Source: Bryobacteraceae bacterium
Lineage (GTDB): Bacteria > Acidobacteriota > Terriglobia > Bryobacterales > Bryobacteraceae
Direction: 5' to 3'
DNA length: 41,519 nt
Assembly (NCBI GenBank): GCA_025062235.1
Contig: JANXAE010000009.1
Span: 1 to 41,519 of the forward strand
Below the pieces are notes generated by a model, which ran no database searches, had not been told where the DNA came from, and was given only the letters and a program-made list of their open reading frames with translations. The stretch's first letter is position 1; each line of letters opens with the position of its first letter. Both the position numbers and the translations under genes were made by a program. Shown piece by piece: positions 12,809 to 21,057 of this stretch.

Positions 12809-13559
12809 AGAGGATCCACGGGCGGCCGCGCGGACCGGCCGCAATCCGGGTTTGCACGCCGAATACCTCGCGAAGGACGCCGGGATCCACGACCCGTTCC
12901 GGCGGGGCGTCCGCCACCAGGCAGCCGGCGCGCAGGGCAATGACACGATCGGCGTAAGCCGCAGCGAGGTTCAGATCGTGCGTGACTGCGATGACCAGCA
13001 GGCCCTCGCGGCTGAGATCGGCCAGCAAACGGTAGATGGCGATCTGGTGCTTGAGGTCGAGGAAGGTTGTCGGTTCGTCGAGCAGGAGCACGCGGGGCTG
13101 CTGGGCGAGCGCGGAGGCCAGCAGCACGAGCTGTCGTTCGCCGCCCGAGAGCGAGCGGAAGTCCCGATGCCGGAAGGAGAGGGTATCGGTGAGACGCATG
13201 GCATGCTCGACCGCCTCCCAGTCCTCTGGCGACTCGAACAGACCCCCGGCGTGCGGGGTGCGCCCCATGAGCACGACCTGTTCGGCAGTGAAGGGGAACT
13301 CGATGCGCACGCTCTGCGGGACGAAGGAAACTTCGCGCGCGAAGGCCCGCCGCGGCCACCGCCGCACTTCGCGTCCGCGATACAGGCAGGAGCCGGAATA
13401 CTGCGGCCGCAAGCCGGCCAGAATCCCGAGCAACGTGGATTTTCCAGCTCCGTTGGGACCGACGATGGCGGCCAGTTGCGGCCCTTCGAATTCGAGGGCC
13501 AGATCGCGCAGCACGGCCGTGCCGTCGTAGCTCATGCCCACGCCGCGAAGACTGTACAT
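12798..13559 (-). CDS. btuD: Cobalamin ABC transporter ATP-binding protein (BtuD/FecE type)
   Basis: Cytoplasmic ATPase of the importer. The 253-residue product holds Walker A VGPNGAGKSTLLGILAG, signature LSGGERQLVLLASALAQ, Walker B VLLLDEPTTFLDLKHQ and the switch histidine in VIAVTHDLNLAA, all typical of the FepC/BtuD branch. The start ATG 13559 lies 4 bases after the stop of the binding-protein gene, and its 3' end overlaps btuC by 11 bases, so expression is coupled. The symbol rests on family plus riboswitch context rather than on sequence alone; siderophore and haem importers have near-identical ATPases. Confidence 0.91.
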   Translation of the reverse strand: MYSLRGVGMSYDGTAVLRDLALEFEGPQLAAIVGPNGAGKSTLLGILAGLRPQYSGSCLYRGREVRRWPRRAFAREVSFVPQSVRIEFPFTAEQVVLMGRTPHAGGLFESPEDWEAVEHAMRLTDTLSFRHRDFRSLSGGERQLVLLASALAQQPRVLLLDEPTTFLDLKHQIAIYRLLADLSREGLLVIAVTHDLNLAAAYADRVIALRAGCLVADAPPERVVDPGVLREVFGVQTRIAAGPRGRPWILYGE

Positions 13560-13563
13560 CGCT

Positions 13564-14397
13564 TCAGCGCGGGTGCAACAAGCGGGCGAGCGCGCGCGCT
13601 GCCTCGGCCACCCGCGGGCCTGGGACTACGAAAAGGTCGGGCGCCTCGGCAAAGACGCGGCCCGCGCGCACGGCCGAGAGTTCCGGCTGTGACCGCCACA
13701 GGTTCAAGATCGCCCGTTTGCGCCCGGGCGTCAGAGCCGGACTGCCGTCCATCTCCGCCACATCGAGAATCACCTCGGGGTCGCGGGCGAGAACCGTCTC
13801 CAGGGGGACGCGCGAGTACGGCGCAACGGTGTCGGAGAAAATGTTCAGCCCTCCCGCCAAGCCGATGAGCTCGTCGAGATACGATCCCCGGCCGGCGACG
13901 ACCAGTCCTTCCAATCTTGCCGGAGTGCGCCCTAGCACGATCATGGTCCTTGGGGGCCGGCGGCCGGCGTTCTGCCGGGCCAGCTCGTCGAGCTCGGCTC
14001 GCAACCGCGCGGCGAGCGCACGGGCCCGACCGGGAACGCCGGTAGCGCGCCCGATGCGCTCGAGCGAGTCGAAAATCCCCGCCAGCGTGCCGTCGTCCAC
14101 TTCCAGGATGGGCAGCGAAGCGTGTCCGCGCTCGAGCGGCGCTTTGACGCCGGTGCGCTCGACAATGACCAGATCGGGCCGGGCGGCAAGGATGAGTTCG
14201 AGATTCGGTCGGAGGTAGTCGCCGATCTTGGGCTTGCGCGCGGCTTCGGGGGGATAACGACAAAAGGTGGTGACGGCGGCCACCCGCTCGCCCAGTCCCA
14301 GCGCGTACAGCATCTGTGTGATGCTCGGCGCGGTCGAGACGATCCGCTCGGGCGCTGCCTGGATCGCCAGAGCGAGCGCTGCCGCCGCGATCACCAT
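13564..14397 (-). CDS. btuF: Periplasmic cobalamin-binding protein (BtuF-like)
   Basis: Class III solute-binding protein that passes the corrinoid from the outer-membrane receptor to the ABC permease. The 277-residue product starts with a short signal peptide (MVIAAAALALAIQAAPERIV) and has the TroA/BtuF fold signatures RIVSTAPSITQMLYALGLG, KIGDYLRPNLELILAARPDL and LIGLAGGLNIFSD. ATG 14397 is chosen because the signal sequence starts there; ATGGTGA overlaps the receptor stop by 7 bases. There is no lipobox, so it should be free in the periplasm. The next gene (ATPase) begins 4 bases after its stop. Confidence 0.9.
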   Translation of the reverse strand: MVIAAAALALAIQAAPERIVSTAPSITQMLYALGLGERVAAVTTFCRYPPEAARKPKIGDYLRPNLELILAARPDLVIVERTGVKAPLERGHASLPILEVDDGTLAGIFDSLERIGRATGVPGRARALAARLRAELDELARQNAGRRPPRTMIVLGRTPARLEGLVVAGRGSYLDELIGLAGGLNIFSDTVAPYSRVPLETVLARDPEVILDVAEMDGSPALTPGRKRAILNLWRSQPELSAVRAGRVFAEAPDLFVVPGPRVAEAARALARLLHPR

Positions 14398-16622
14398 TCC
14401 AGCCGCACCCCGCCGTAGATGGCGCGCGAGAGATTGCTGTAGCCCAGGACTTCGTGGTAGCGGGCGTTGAGCAGGTTCTCGACGCGCAGGTAGGGCGCCA
14501 GACCCCAGCGGGTGCGCCAGGAGAGACCGCCGTAAACGCTCTGATAGCCCGGATTGCGCGTGACGCCGAAAAGATCGTTGTCCTGCCGCTCGCCCACCAG
14601 CACGGCGCCGGCCTGGAAAAGGAAGGTGCGCGGCGTCCAGCACAGCGTGAGGGCGCCTGAGTTGCCGGGGCGGCGCGGCAGCTCCTGGCCGAGACCGGTG
14701 AACAGGGAGTTCGGCGAGCTGGACTGCGTGATGCGCGAGCGCAGACGCGTGTACTGTCCGCTCACCAGCAGGGAAGGAATCAGGCGCGCCTGCGCGGAGA
14801 CCTCCGCTCCGCGAGCGCGGCTCGCCTCGATATTGCGCCAGGTGGAAGGATCCGGAAAGGGCAGAAAAACGAACACGATCAGGTCACGGAAGGAATTGTC
14901 GAAAACGGCGAGCTCCGTGCGCAAGCGCCTGCCGAACCAGGTCCCGACGAGGCCCGCTTCGAAGCTGGCGGTCTTTTCGGGGCGCAGTGCGGGATTGCCG
15001 ACGAACCAAGGGTCGCGAGCGTAATTCTGCACGAGGCTCGGTTCGGTAATGCCGCGGCCGGCGGCGAGGCGCACAAGGGCGCCGGAAAGCAGGCCGCGTT
15101 CCCCGGCCAAGCGGAAACTGGCCGCGGCGCGGGGAATCCACCTTGTCCCGAAAGCGCTCGATCGTTCCACGCGCAAGCCGCCAGAGAGAAACAGCCGACC
15201 CGCTATGGTCTGCTGCCGGTACGCGAACAGGCCGTGGTGGTCGCGCGCCACGTCGCGCCCGGTGACATGGCCGCCCTGGCGTTCGTACTCGTAGCCGAAG
15301 ATGGCCGCGCCGTCGGCGCCGCTGAGCGTGCCCTCGTAACCGGCACGGGTGCGCCAGCTGCGCCACAGGTAGGGGTCCATGGGGAAGAACATGTACTGGG
15401 TGCGTACGATGCGGGTGCCGGGCGGAGCCTGCGCGTCGGGGAAGTCGGGGTCCAACAGACGGATCAGGTAGACGCGGCGGACCGGATGCGTCACGTCGCG
15501 AACCAGAGCCGCCAGCCGGTAGGGGCCGCCGACGCCGTTGTCAATGTACAGGTCGCGGAGCCGATGGTGACCGAACCTGGCGCGCTGGGCGAAGCGCTGG
15601 CCGCGGGCGTCGTCGAGCCGGAAGCTGGCGAGCCAGTCGCGCGTCCATTGGCGCGCGTCGTAGTTGACGATACCGTAGCCCACTTGGTTGGGCGTGCCGA
15701 GGATGGCGTCGCCGCCGCGCAAAACGGCGCGGACTTCGGTGGACGGCGCCAGGCGAAGGCCGAAGCTCGCCGTGCCGTAGGTGTTGCGGTAGAAATCGTT
15801 GGGGAATTCGCCCGTCGTGCGGAATTGCTCGGCGCCGAGCGAGTAATCGAGCCGTGCGCCCGCGCCGCCGGAGAGAGCCGCGGTCCAGCGGTCGGTCGAA
15901 AAGCTGCCGCGCTCGTAGGCGAGACGCGCATGCGGCAGTCGCCGATGCGGATCCCCGCGCCGCGTCACCAACTGGACGACTCCGGAGGAGGCCTCCGCGC
16001 CGTAAAGGACGCTGGCAGGCGCTCGCACCGTCTCCACGCGATCGAGGAACGCGGTCGAGAGCGTGGCGAGGTTGACCTCGCCGCCGGGATCGTTGAGCGG
16101 CATGTCGTCCAGCAGGACGAGGGTAGCAGTTCGCTGGCCGCCGCGGGTGAAAACCTGGGTGAGGCTGCCGTGCCTACCGTAGCGCGTGACGTGGACGCCA
16201 GGCAGCTCGCGCAGCAGGTCGCCCAGGTTGGGAAACTGCCGCGCGGCCAGGTCGGCCCGCGTGAAAACGTCGCCCGCCAGGCCCGCTTCCTCGAGCGGGG
16301 TTTCGCGACGCGTGGCGGAGACGACAATGCGTTCCGCCAGCGCAGCGACGGGGAGTTCGACGCGCACCGCGGCGGATCCGACAATTTCCACGGTTCTTGT
16401 TTCGAAACCGGGCGCCTCGACGCGCGCCAGGCACCGTTCGGGGCCGCTGATGAAGAATCGCCCGTCGGCCGCGGTGCGTGCCGAGCGGCCTCCGCATTCG
16501 ACGCGGGCGCCGGCGATGGCGCCGCCGGAGGGGTCCACCACCACGCCCTGGACGCCGTTCTGCGCCGGAACGCACGTCAGTCCGGCGATGCAGAAGAGAG
16601 CAGCAAAGTTTCTTGCACGCAT
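14391..16622 (-). CDS. btuB: TonB-dependent outer-membrane receptor, probable cobalamin receptor
   Basis: Imports a corrinoid across the outer membrane with energy from TonB. The 743-residue product has a signal peptide (MRARNFAALFCIAGLTCVPA), an N-terminal carboxypeptidase-regulatory-like beta domain at about 25-95 (GVVVDPSGGAIAGARVECGG), a plug domain at about 110-235 (NLGDLLRELPGVHVTR, LVLLDDMPLNDPGGEVNLAT, VETVRAPASVLYGAEASSG), and a 22-strand-type barrel ending in an aromatic residue (GGVRLEW). The start at ATG 16622 is set by AGGGAGAA six bases upstream and by the signal peptide. It is the first gene after a clear cobalamin riboswitch, which supports B12 rather than siderophore uptake. 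The regulatory-like N-terminal domain is common in Acidobacteria and Bacteroidetes receptors but absent in E. coli BtuB. Confidence 0.92.
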   Translation of the reverse strand: MRARNFAALFCIAGLTCVPAQNGVQGVVVDPSGGAIAGARVECGGRSARTAADGRFFISGPERCLARVEAPGFETRTVEIVGSAAVRVELPVAALAERIVVSATRRETPLEEAGLAGDVFTRADLAARQFPNLGDLLRELPGVHVTRYGRHGSLTQVFTRGGQRTATLVLLDDMPLNDPGGEVNLATLSTAFLDRVETVRAPASVLYGAEASSGVVQLVTRRGDPHRRLPHARLAYERGSFSTDRWTAALSGGAGARLDYSLGAEQFRTTGEFPNDFYRNTYGTASFGLRLAPSTEVRAVLRGGDAILGTPNQVGYGIVNYDARQWTRDWLASFRLDDARGQRFAQRARFGHHRLRDLYIDNGVGGPYRLAALVRDVTHPVRRVYLIRLLDPDFPDAQAPPGTRIVRTQYMFFPMDPYLWRSWRTRAGYEGTLSGADGAAIFGYEYERQGGHVTGRDVARDHHGLFAYRQQTIAGRLFLSGGLRVERSSAFGTRWIPRAAASFRLAGERGLLSGALVRLAAGRGITEPSLVQNYARDPWFVGNPALRPEKTASFEAGLVGTWFGRRLRTELAVFDNSFRDLIVFVFLPFPDPSTWRNIEASRARGAEVSAQARLIPSLLVSGQYTRLRSRITQSSSPNSLFTGLGQELPRRPGNSGALTLCWTPRTFLFQAGAVLVGERQDNDLFGVTRNPGYQSVYGGLSWRTRWGLAPYLRVENLLNARYHEVLGYSNLSRAIYGGVRLEW

Positions 16623-16626
16623 GAGC

Positions 16627-16676
16627 CGTTCTCCCTCGGAACGTCGCACTCATCGCGTTCCGCCAGCGGGGCGGAA
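16627..16676 (-). promoter_or_regulatory. Expression platform of the cobalamin riboswitch: mutually exclusive hairpins at the ribosome site
   Basis: Read on the minus strand, TTCCGCC-CCGCT-GGCGGAA (16676-16658) is a perfect 7-bp hairpin. Its right arm overlaps CGGAACG (16662-16656), which can instead pair with CGTTCCG (16643-16637) directly beside the Shine-Dalgarno AGGGAGAA (16636-16629). A third option, CGTTC paired with GAACG (16643-16639 with 16631-16627), puts the Shine-Dalgarno in a loop. The arms compete, which fits a translational switch. The pairing is seen; the switching is inferred. Confidence 0.6.
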
Positions 16677-16686
16677 TCGAAGCGGG

Positions 16687-16862
16687 GAACCGGTCTCCTG
16701 ACTTGCGACCAGGCCTTTGTCCCGGAACGGGTGCGCAGCCTTCCCACCCGAAGGCAGTGACTGCGCGGGCCGCGATCGAACGGTCGCTCACAGTTGCGGG
16801 GCAGTGGCGGATTCTCACCGCCTTCCCGTACATTCCCCGCCCGCAATGAAGGTTCGCAAAGC
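16687..16862 (-). promoter_or_regulatory. Cobalamin (B12) riboswitch
   Basis: On the minus strand the leader holds the conserved cobalamin aptamer core: GGGAAGGCGGTGAGAATCC, then the B12 box CACTGCCCCGCAACTGT (around 16806-16789), and the closing GTCAGGAGACC at 16702-16692. These match the class-defining blocks in order and spacing. It lies between the -10 element near 16880 and the TonB receptor start at 16622. In this class, adenosylcobalamin or a related corrinoid binding lowers expression of uptake genes. The exact outer ends are approximate. Confidence 0.95.
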
Positions 16863-16875
16863 GGCGAACGCCACG

Positions 16876-16881
16876 AGTATA
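16876..16881 (-). promoter_or_regulatory. -10 element for the cobalamin operon
   Basis: The minus strand reads TATACT at 16881-16876, five of six matches to TATAAT, placing a start site near 16869, just before the riboswitch 5' edge. The -35 is weak (TTGCAT about 19 bases upstream). Position relative to the aptamer is the best support. Confidence 0.5.
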
Positions 16882-17157
16882 AACCAGGGTCGCGCGAGGA
16901 TGCAAAACCGGGGCAGGGCCGCCTTGCACGCGGGCTCTCGCGCGGCTACCGGCGGTCGAGCCGCCGGCCTGAGCGCCGCGAGTCCACATCGGTTCGCACC
17001 CGTTTCGGGCACGCCCCGTTGGCAGGGCCGCTCGCCGGCCGGGGCGCTCGTCCGGGCCCTGCGTGCTCCCGCGTTGGCCAGCGGATTGGCGACCGCGCCG
17101 CGGGAGCACTGCCGATGCGGGCTGCCGCGGAACCGCCGGGAGCCTTCGCGGCGGCCG

Positions 17158-18450
17158 TCAGCGCCCGGTCGCGTGCGATTCCATGTAGTCGAGGAGCAGA
17201 TTGGACATGACTTTGACTCCCACGACGAGGCTTTCCTCGTCGGCGTCGAACTCGGGGGTGTGAAGGGCGGCGCGGATGCCGCGAGCCGGGTTGCCCACTC
17301 CCAGCCAGAACATTACACCTGGGATTTGCTTCTGATAGAAGGCGAAATCCTCCGCGGCCATGGAGGGGCGCGCCGGAACCACGCCTGCATGGCCGAGGGT
17401 GCGGCGCAGCGAGGGCAGCGAAGCTTCGACCAGGCCGGGGTCGTTGATGGTGGGCGGGATCGAGCGCGCGGACCACCGCACTTCAGCCTGTGCGCCGTGC
17501 GCCGCAGCCACGCCGGCAACGATCTCGCGCACCAGCCCGATGGCACGCTCGCGCACGGCTTCGTTATGGGTCCGCAGCGTGCCTTCCAGGCGCACTTCGT
17601 CGGCGATGATGTTGCTCCGGTTGCCGCCGTGCACGGTGGTCACGCTAAGCACCAGCGGCTCGACAGGATCCATGCGGCGGCTGCGGATGCTTTGCAAGGC
17701 GAGGATGCACTCGGCGGCGACGACCACCGGATCGACTCCCTGGTGGGGCATGGCCGCATGCGCCCGGCGGCCGACGATGCGGATGAAGAACGTGTCCGAG
17801 GAAGCCAGGGCCGGGCCGGCGACGTAGCCGACCTTGCCCACCTCGAGCATGGGATCCACGTGAAAGGCGAAGATGGCTGCCGGACGGGGGTTCTCGAGCG
17901 CGCCTTCGCGGATCATGCGGTGGGCGCCGGAGTCCTCGCCTTCCGGCGCCCCTTCTTCGGCCGGCTGGAAGAGGAACTTGACCGCTCCTGGCAGTTCTCC
18001 GCGCATGGCGCTCAGCACCTCGGCGACTCCCAGGGCGACCGTCATGTGCACGTCGTGGCCGCAAGCGTGCTTGACACCGGGGTGGCGCGAGCGGTAAGGC
18101 ACGTCCAGTGTCTCCTCGATGGGCAACGCGTCCATGTCGGCGCGGAGCGCCACCACGGGACCCGGACGGGCGCCCTTGAGCAGGGCGACAATGCCGTGAC
18201 GGCTAACCCCGGTCCGCACCTCGTCCAAGCCCAGTGCGCGCAGCTTTTGGGCGATCACTCGGGACGTGCGTTCTTCCCGGTTGGAAAGCTCGGGATACAT
18301 GTGGAAGTCGCGGCGCTGGGCGACCAAAGATTCGCGAAGCCGCTCGACGGCCTGCGCCAGGCGCACACGCCGGTCCTGAGCGCGCAAGACGGGTGCGTGG
18401 CAGAACAGCGCGGCCAGAAACAGACAGATCGGTACGCTTCTGCGGTTCAT
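17158..18450 (-). CDS. Secreted M20-family amidohydrolase/peptidase
   Basis: A 430-residue zinc hydrolase of the M20 amidohydrolase branch (hippurate, indole-acetyl-amino-acid and N-acyl-amino-acid hydrolases). The metal-ligand motifs are present: LRADMDALPIEE, HACGHDVHM, LFQPAEEG and AFHVDP, with the dimerisation domain around VGRRAHAAMPHQGVDPVV and the last ligand region MAAEDFAFYQ. An N-terminal signal peptide (MNRRSVPICLFLAALFCHAP) implies export to the periplasm. ATG 18450 is taken because the signal peptide begins there; an in-frame ATG at 18516 would bury it. The substrate cannot be inferred. It is divergent from the hypothetical gene at 18529, with 78 bases between. The 295 bases between its stop and the cobalamin promoter region hold no gene. 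Confidence 0.9.
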   Translation of the reverse strand: MNRRSVPICLFLAALFCHAPVLRAQDRRVRLAQAVERLRESLVAQRRDFHMYPELSNREERTSRVIAQKLRALGLDEVRTGVSRHGIVALLKGARPGPVVALRADMDALPIEETLDVPYRSRHPGVKHACGHDVHMTVALGVAEVLSAMRGELPGAVKFLFQPAEEGAPEGEDSGAHRMIREGALENPRPAAIFAFHVDPMLEVGKVGYVAGPALASSDTFFIRIVGRRAHAAMPHQGVDPVVVAAECILALQSIRSRRMDPVEPLVLSVTTVHGGNRSNIIADEVRLEGTLRTHNEAVRERAIGLVREIVAGVAAAHGAQAEVRWSARSIPPTINDPGLVEASLPSLRRTLGHAGVVPARPSMAAEDFAFYQKQIPGVMFWLGVGNPARGIRAALHTPEFDADEESLVVGVKVMSNLLLDYMESHATGR

Positions 18451-18528
18451 CCTTGCCCGCCAGCGTAGCAGAAGGCGCCGGCAGGACGGGTTGACCCGGC
18501 TGGCGAACGGGTCCATGATGAAAGTAAG

Positions 18529-19092
18529 ATGTCATCCCTTTGGAAGTGCTGCTTCACTCACCTCGCGGTGCTGGGGCTGCTGGCGGCTCCGGGCTGCGCG
18601 CAGGACAGGCAGGAGAGGACGCCGGAGGCCAAGCCGGGACGGGTACCGCGGCGGCTGGAGTCGGTGACTTGGAATTCGGTCAAGCGCGAGTTGACATGGG
18701 TCATCTCCAAGGGCGAGCGTGACCAGAAGACCGGCGCGTACAAACCGCTGACCATGGACACCTACCTTATCAACATGGACAAGGCGACGATGACGTTCAA
18801 CGGTGAGACGCGCGGCTTCAGCAAGCAGGAGGCAATGAACGTCACCGCCCTGCTCGACATCATCGCCAAGTATGCCATCGAATCCACGTTGTGGTGGGAC
18901 CAGGGGCACGGCCGGCGGGTGAACGAGAAGGACGAGCCCGCCGCGGGAGTGACGCGCGTCGCAGCGGAGGGGCTGCAATCGCCCTCCACGGCGCAGTTGC
19001 TGGCGCGCATCGCCGAGCTGGAACGCGGGCTGCGCGAGGCCGAGCGGAGTCGCCGCACGCTGGTGTTACGACCCGCGGTGCTGATCGAGTGA
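18529..19092 (+). CDS. Conserved-type secreted or lipoprotein hypothetical
   Basis: I do not recognise a family. The 187-residue product has a cleavable leader (HLAVLGLLAAPGCAQDRQ) with a cysteine that could be lipidated, although the residue before the glycine is proline, which makes the lipobox weak. The middle (about 45-115) looks globular with alternating strands, including VKRELTWVISKGERD and MDTYLINMDKATMTFNGETR. The C-terminal 35 residues are helical and probably coiled coil (LLARIAELERGLREAERSRR). The start ATG 18529 has only a weak purine stretch ahead. It is followed 33 bases later by another secreted unknown protein on the same strand, although a promoter-like element lies between. 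Confidence 0.65.
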   Translation: MSSLWKCCFTHLAVLGLLAAPGCAQDRQERTPEAKPGRVPRRLESVTWNSVKRELTWVISKGERDQKTGAYKPLTMDTYLINMDKATMTFNGETRGFSKQEAMNVTALLDIIAKYAIESTLWWDQGHGRRVNEKDEPAAGVTRVAAEGLQSPSTAQLLARIAELERGLREAERSRRTLVLRPAVLIE

Positions 19093-19110
19093 AAGGCCTC
19101 CGGGGGGCGC

Positions 19111-19116
19111 TACAAT
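19111..19116 (+). promoter_or_regulatory. Candidate -10 element very close to a start codon
   Basis: TACAAT at 19111-19116 is a five-of-six -10 match. The start codon at 19126 is only 10 bases downstream, so a transcript from here would be leaderless or nearly so. No convincing -35 is seen. Confidence 0.35.
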
Positions 19117-19125
19117 AGTTGCTCG

Positions 19126-19974
19126 ATGCGACGGAAGCTGTGGCTTGTGTTCGCTGTGGCCGCCACCCTGGGCGCGCAAACGGCGGCGGAGTTGTTCGAG
19201 AAAGCTCCGCCCGAGGTGGACCAGGCATTGCGCGAGCGCATCCGGTTCTTCTACCAATGCCACGTGGAAGGCAAGTTCCGCCAAGCCGACCAAGTGGTGG
19301 CCGAGGATAGCAAGGACGCGTTCTTTGCGGCCGAGAAAACGCGCTACCGCGGCTTCGAGATCGTCCGCATCGTCTACAGCGACAATTTCACGCGAGCCCG
19401 CGCCGTCGTCGCCGAGGACACCGACTTCATGGCGCCCGGCTTCGGAAAGATCCCGGTGAAAGCGCCGATGACGACGCTTTGGAAGCTGGAAAACGGCCAG
19501 TGGTGGTGGTACGTGGACCCGAACGCCGGCAAGGTCACGCCCTTCGGACCGATGCGGAAGGGAGAAGGAGGTTCTTCCGGCTTCAGCTTCGGCGGGCCCG
19601 CGCCCTCGCTTCCGCTGCCTTCCACCCCGCAGGAAGCCCTCAAGGTCCTCGGCAAGGTGACCGTGGACAAGACCGACGTGCGCCTCAGCAGTTACGAACC
19701 GGCCTCGGCTGAAGTTACAGTGAGGAACCAGATGCCAGGGCTGGTCAAGCTGCGCCTGGAGTACAACGCATTGCCCGGCTTCGAGGCGAGGCTCGAGCGC
19801 CAACAGCTCGGGTCGAACGAGACGACTCGACTGCTGCTCACGATGGAGCCGCGGGACAGGGCGCCGAAGCCCGCCGTGACGGTGAACCTGTGGGTCGAGC
19901 CGCTCGAGCAAGTCATTCCCATCCAAGTTACGTTCGCGGTCCCGCCGGAGCTCGAGAAAGCGCTGCCGCGCTGA
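19126..19974 (+). CDS. Secreted hypothetical protein with two domains
   Basis: A 282-residue exported protein with a clear signal peptide (MRRKLWLVFAVAATLGAQTA). Residues about 22-135 look like an NTF2-like alpha-beta domain (RFFYQCHVEGKFRQADQVV, TTLWKLENGQWWWYVDPNAG), a fold used in many secreted Acidobacteria proteins. A glycine/serine-rich linker follows (GEGGSSGFSFGG), and residues about 170-282 look like an immunoglobulin-like beta sandwich (SYEPASAEVTVRNQMPGLV). No catalytic motif is visible. ATG 19126 is the only start that keeps the signal peptide. The domain labels are by eye and tentative. It lies on the same strand as the coiled-coil hypothetical upstream and the small protein downstream (gap 61 bases). 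Confidence 0.72.
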   Translation: MRRKLWLVFAVAATLGAQTAAELFEKAPPEVDQALRERIRFFYQCHVEGKFRQADQVVAEDSKDAFFAAEKTRYRGFEIVRIVYSDNFTRARAVVAEDTDFMAPGFGKIPVKAPMTTLWKLENGQWWWYVDPNAGKVTPFGPMRKGEGGSSGFSFGGPAPSLPLPSTPQEALKVLGKVTVDKTDVRLSSYEPASAEVTVRNQMPGLVKLRLEYNALPGFEARLERQQLGSNETTRLLLTMEPRDRAPKPAVTVNLWVEPLEQVIPIQVTFAVPPELEKALPR

Positions 19975-20035
19975 GGCGAGCGGATCTTCTCTGGCCCCAG
20001 GATTGCTAAAGGGAGGGCGGAGGTCTACCGCAACC

Positions 20036-20557
20036 ATGGCGATCGAGCTGAACCGGACAAGCCGCGCGAACCCCGCTGCGGAGTTTCTGGCCAAGCTGCC
20101 CGCGGCCAGGCAGCCGCAGGCTTGTAGTTTCGAGCAACATTTGGCGGGGGCGCTCACGGAACCCACCAGCCCGCAAGCACAAGTGCACAGGGCGGAGAGC
20201 GGCTGCGCGAGCCGGCAAGCTGACTGGCGCCAAATTCTCGACGCGCCCGCCGCGGCGGAAGCTCGCCCGGATGCGAGCCCGCAGGAGCCGCTCTCGCAGA
20301 CCCGGGCGGCGGATCCCGTCGCGACGCTCAAGCAAGCGCTATTGCGGGCGGGAATGAATCCGGAGGCGTTCTCGTTTACGGAGATCCGCGAGGTGGTGGG
20401 CTATCCGGGCGGCTCGTACCTGAACCACCAAGTGCTGTTCGAAGCCGGCGCGACGCGCGAGTACTACGATGTGGCGCTGATGTTGCGCAACCCGGAAATC
20501 ACAGTCATCGAGATCCGCCGTCTGCTCGGCCTGGGCGCCGCGCCGGTTGCGGGCTAG
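20036..20557 (+). CDS. Hypothetical protein with a conserved-looking C-terminal domain
   Basis: I do not recognise this 173-residue protein. The N-terminal 95 residues are low-complexity, rich in Ala, Gln and Pro, and likely disordered. The C-terminal 70 residues look folded and conserved in style: LKQALLRAGMNPEAFSF, EIREVVGYPGGSYLNHQVLF, and EITVIEIRRLLGLG. There is no signal peptide or membrane segment. ATG 20036 is preferred over the in-frame TTG at 20003 because GGGAGGGCGGAGG lies between them as the ribosome site. It converges with the next gene, the two stops overlapping by 4 bases. The lone fliM lies 740 bases downstream on the same strand, so a link with motility is possible but unsupported. 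Confidence 0.62.
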   Translation: MAIELNRTSRANPAAEFLAKLPAARQPQACSFEQHLAGALTEPTSPQAQVHRAESGCASRQADWRQILDAPAAAEARPDASPQEPLSQTRAADPVATLKQALLRAGMNPEAFSFTEIREVVGYPGGSYLNHQVLFEAGATREYYDVALMLRNPEITVIEIRRLLGLGAAPVAG

Positions 20558-21057
20558 ACGCCTAGCTTGCGGGCGATGGCGCGCAGCAGGGCGCGGTCCT
20601 CCGGCGTGAAGCCCCGGTCGAGCTGGTTGTACAGCTCGATGTTCTTGACAGCGACGATGCCTCCGAAGTCGAAGAACAGTTCTTCGCCCGGCTCGAGGGG
20701 ACGCAGGGGACAAGGGACCTCTGGCTTGTCTGCACCGGGGACGTTGGTGACGTCCTTGGGCGGGATGTTCACCGTTGCCGCCTCCTCCTTGGAAAGCACC
20801 AGCAGGTCCAGCATGGGCTTGCCGTCGGGCCCCACCAGGGGTTTGCCGGATTCGCCGAGGGCGAGAACGTAATCGTAGACCACGTTGCGCCGCGGGCTTT
20901 GTCGCGCATTGGGATCGCGCCAGTACTTGGGTGGCCGGTTGGGATCCCAGGGCGGAGGTTCTTCGCCGGTGGCGCGACGGTAATCCTCGCGCGTTTGGTA
21001 ATAAGGGAACAGGTAGAGCTTGTCGAGCGAGTACTTCGGATAGGGCAATGCAGGCAC
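20554..21057 (-). CDS. Hypothetical protein, proline-rich N-terminal half
   Basis: I do not recognise a family. The start is taken as GTG 21057 because GGAGG lies five bases upstream (21067-21063) and the composition changes sharply there; a longer frame exists back to 21219 but its first 54 residues look non-coding. The 167-residue product starts MPALPYPKYSLDKLYLFPYY and holds a proline-rich segment (GEEPPPWDPNRPPKYWRDPN), a repeated-strand region (VYDYVLALGESGKPLVGPDG), one cysteine in VPCPLRPLEPGEELFFDFGG, and a helical end (YNQLDRGFTPEDRALLRAIA). No signal or membrane segment. It is divergent from fliM (237 bases apart) and convergent with the gene at 20036. Confidence 0.58.
   Translation of the reverse strand: MPALPYPKYSLDKLYLFPYYQTREDYRRATGEEPPPWDPNRPPKYWRDPNARQSPRRNVVYDYVLALGESGKPLVGPDGKPMLDLLVLSKEEAATVNIPPKDVTNVPGADKPEVPCPLRPLEPGEELFFDFGGIVAVKNIELYNQLDRGFTPEDRALLRAIARKLGV

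Noticed and set aside
15234-18468. Long plus-strand open frames (508 and 583 codons) opposite the TonB receptor, riboswitch and M20 gene
   Set aside because: They run through the riboswitch and antisense to well-supported genes; no domain and no ribosome site support them.
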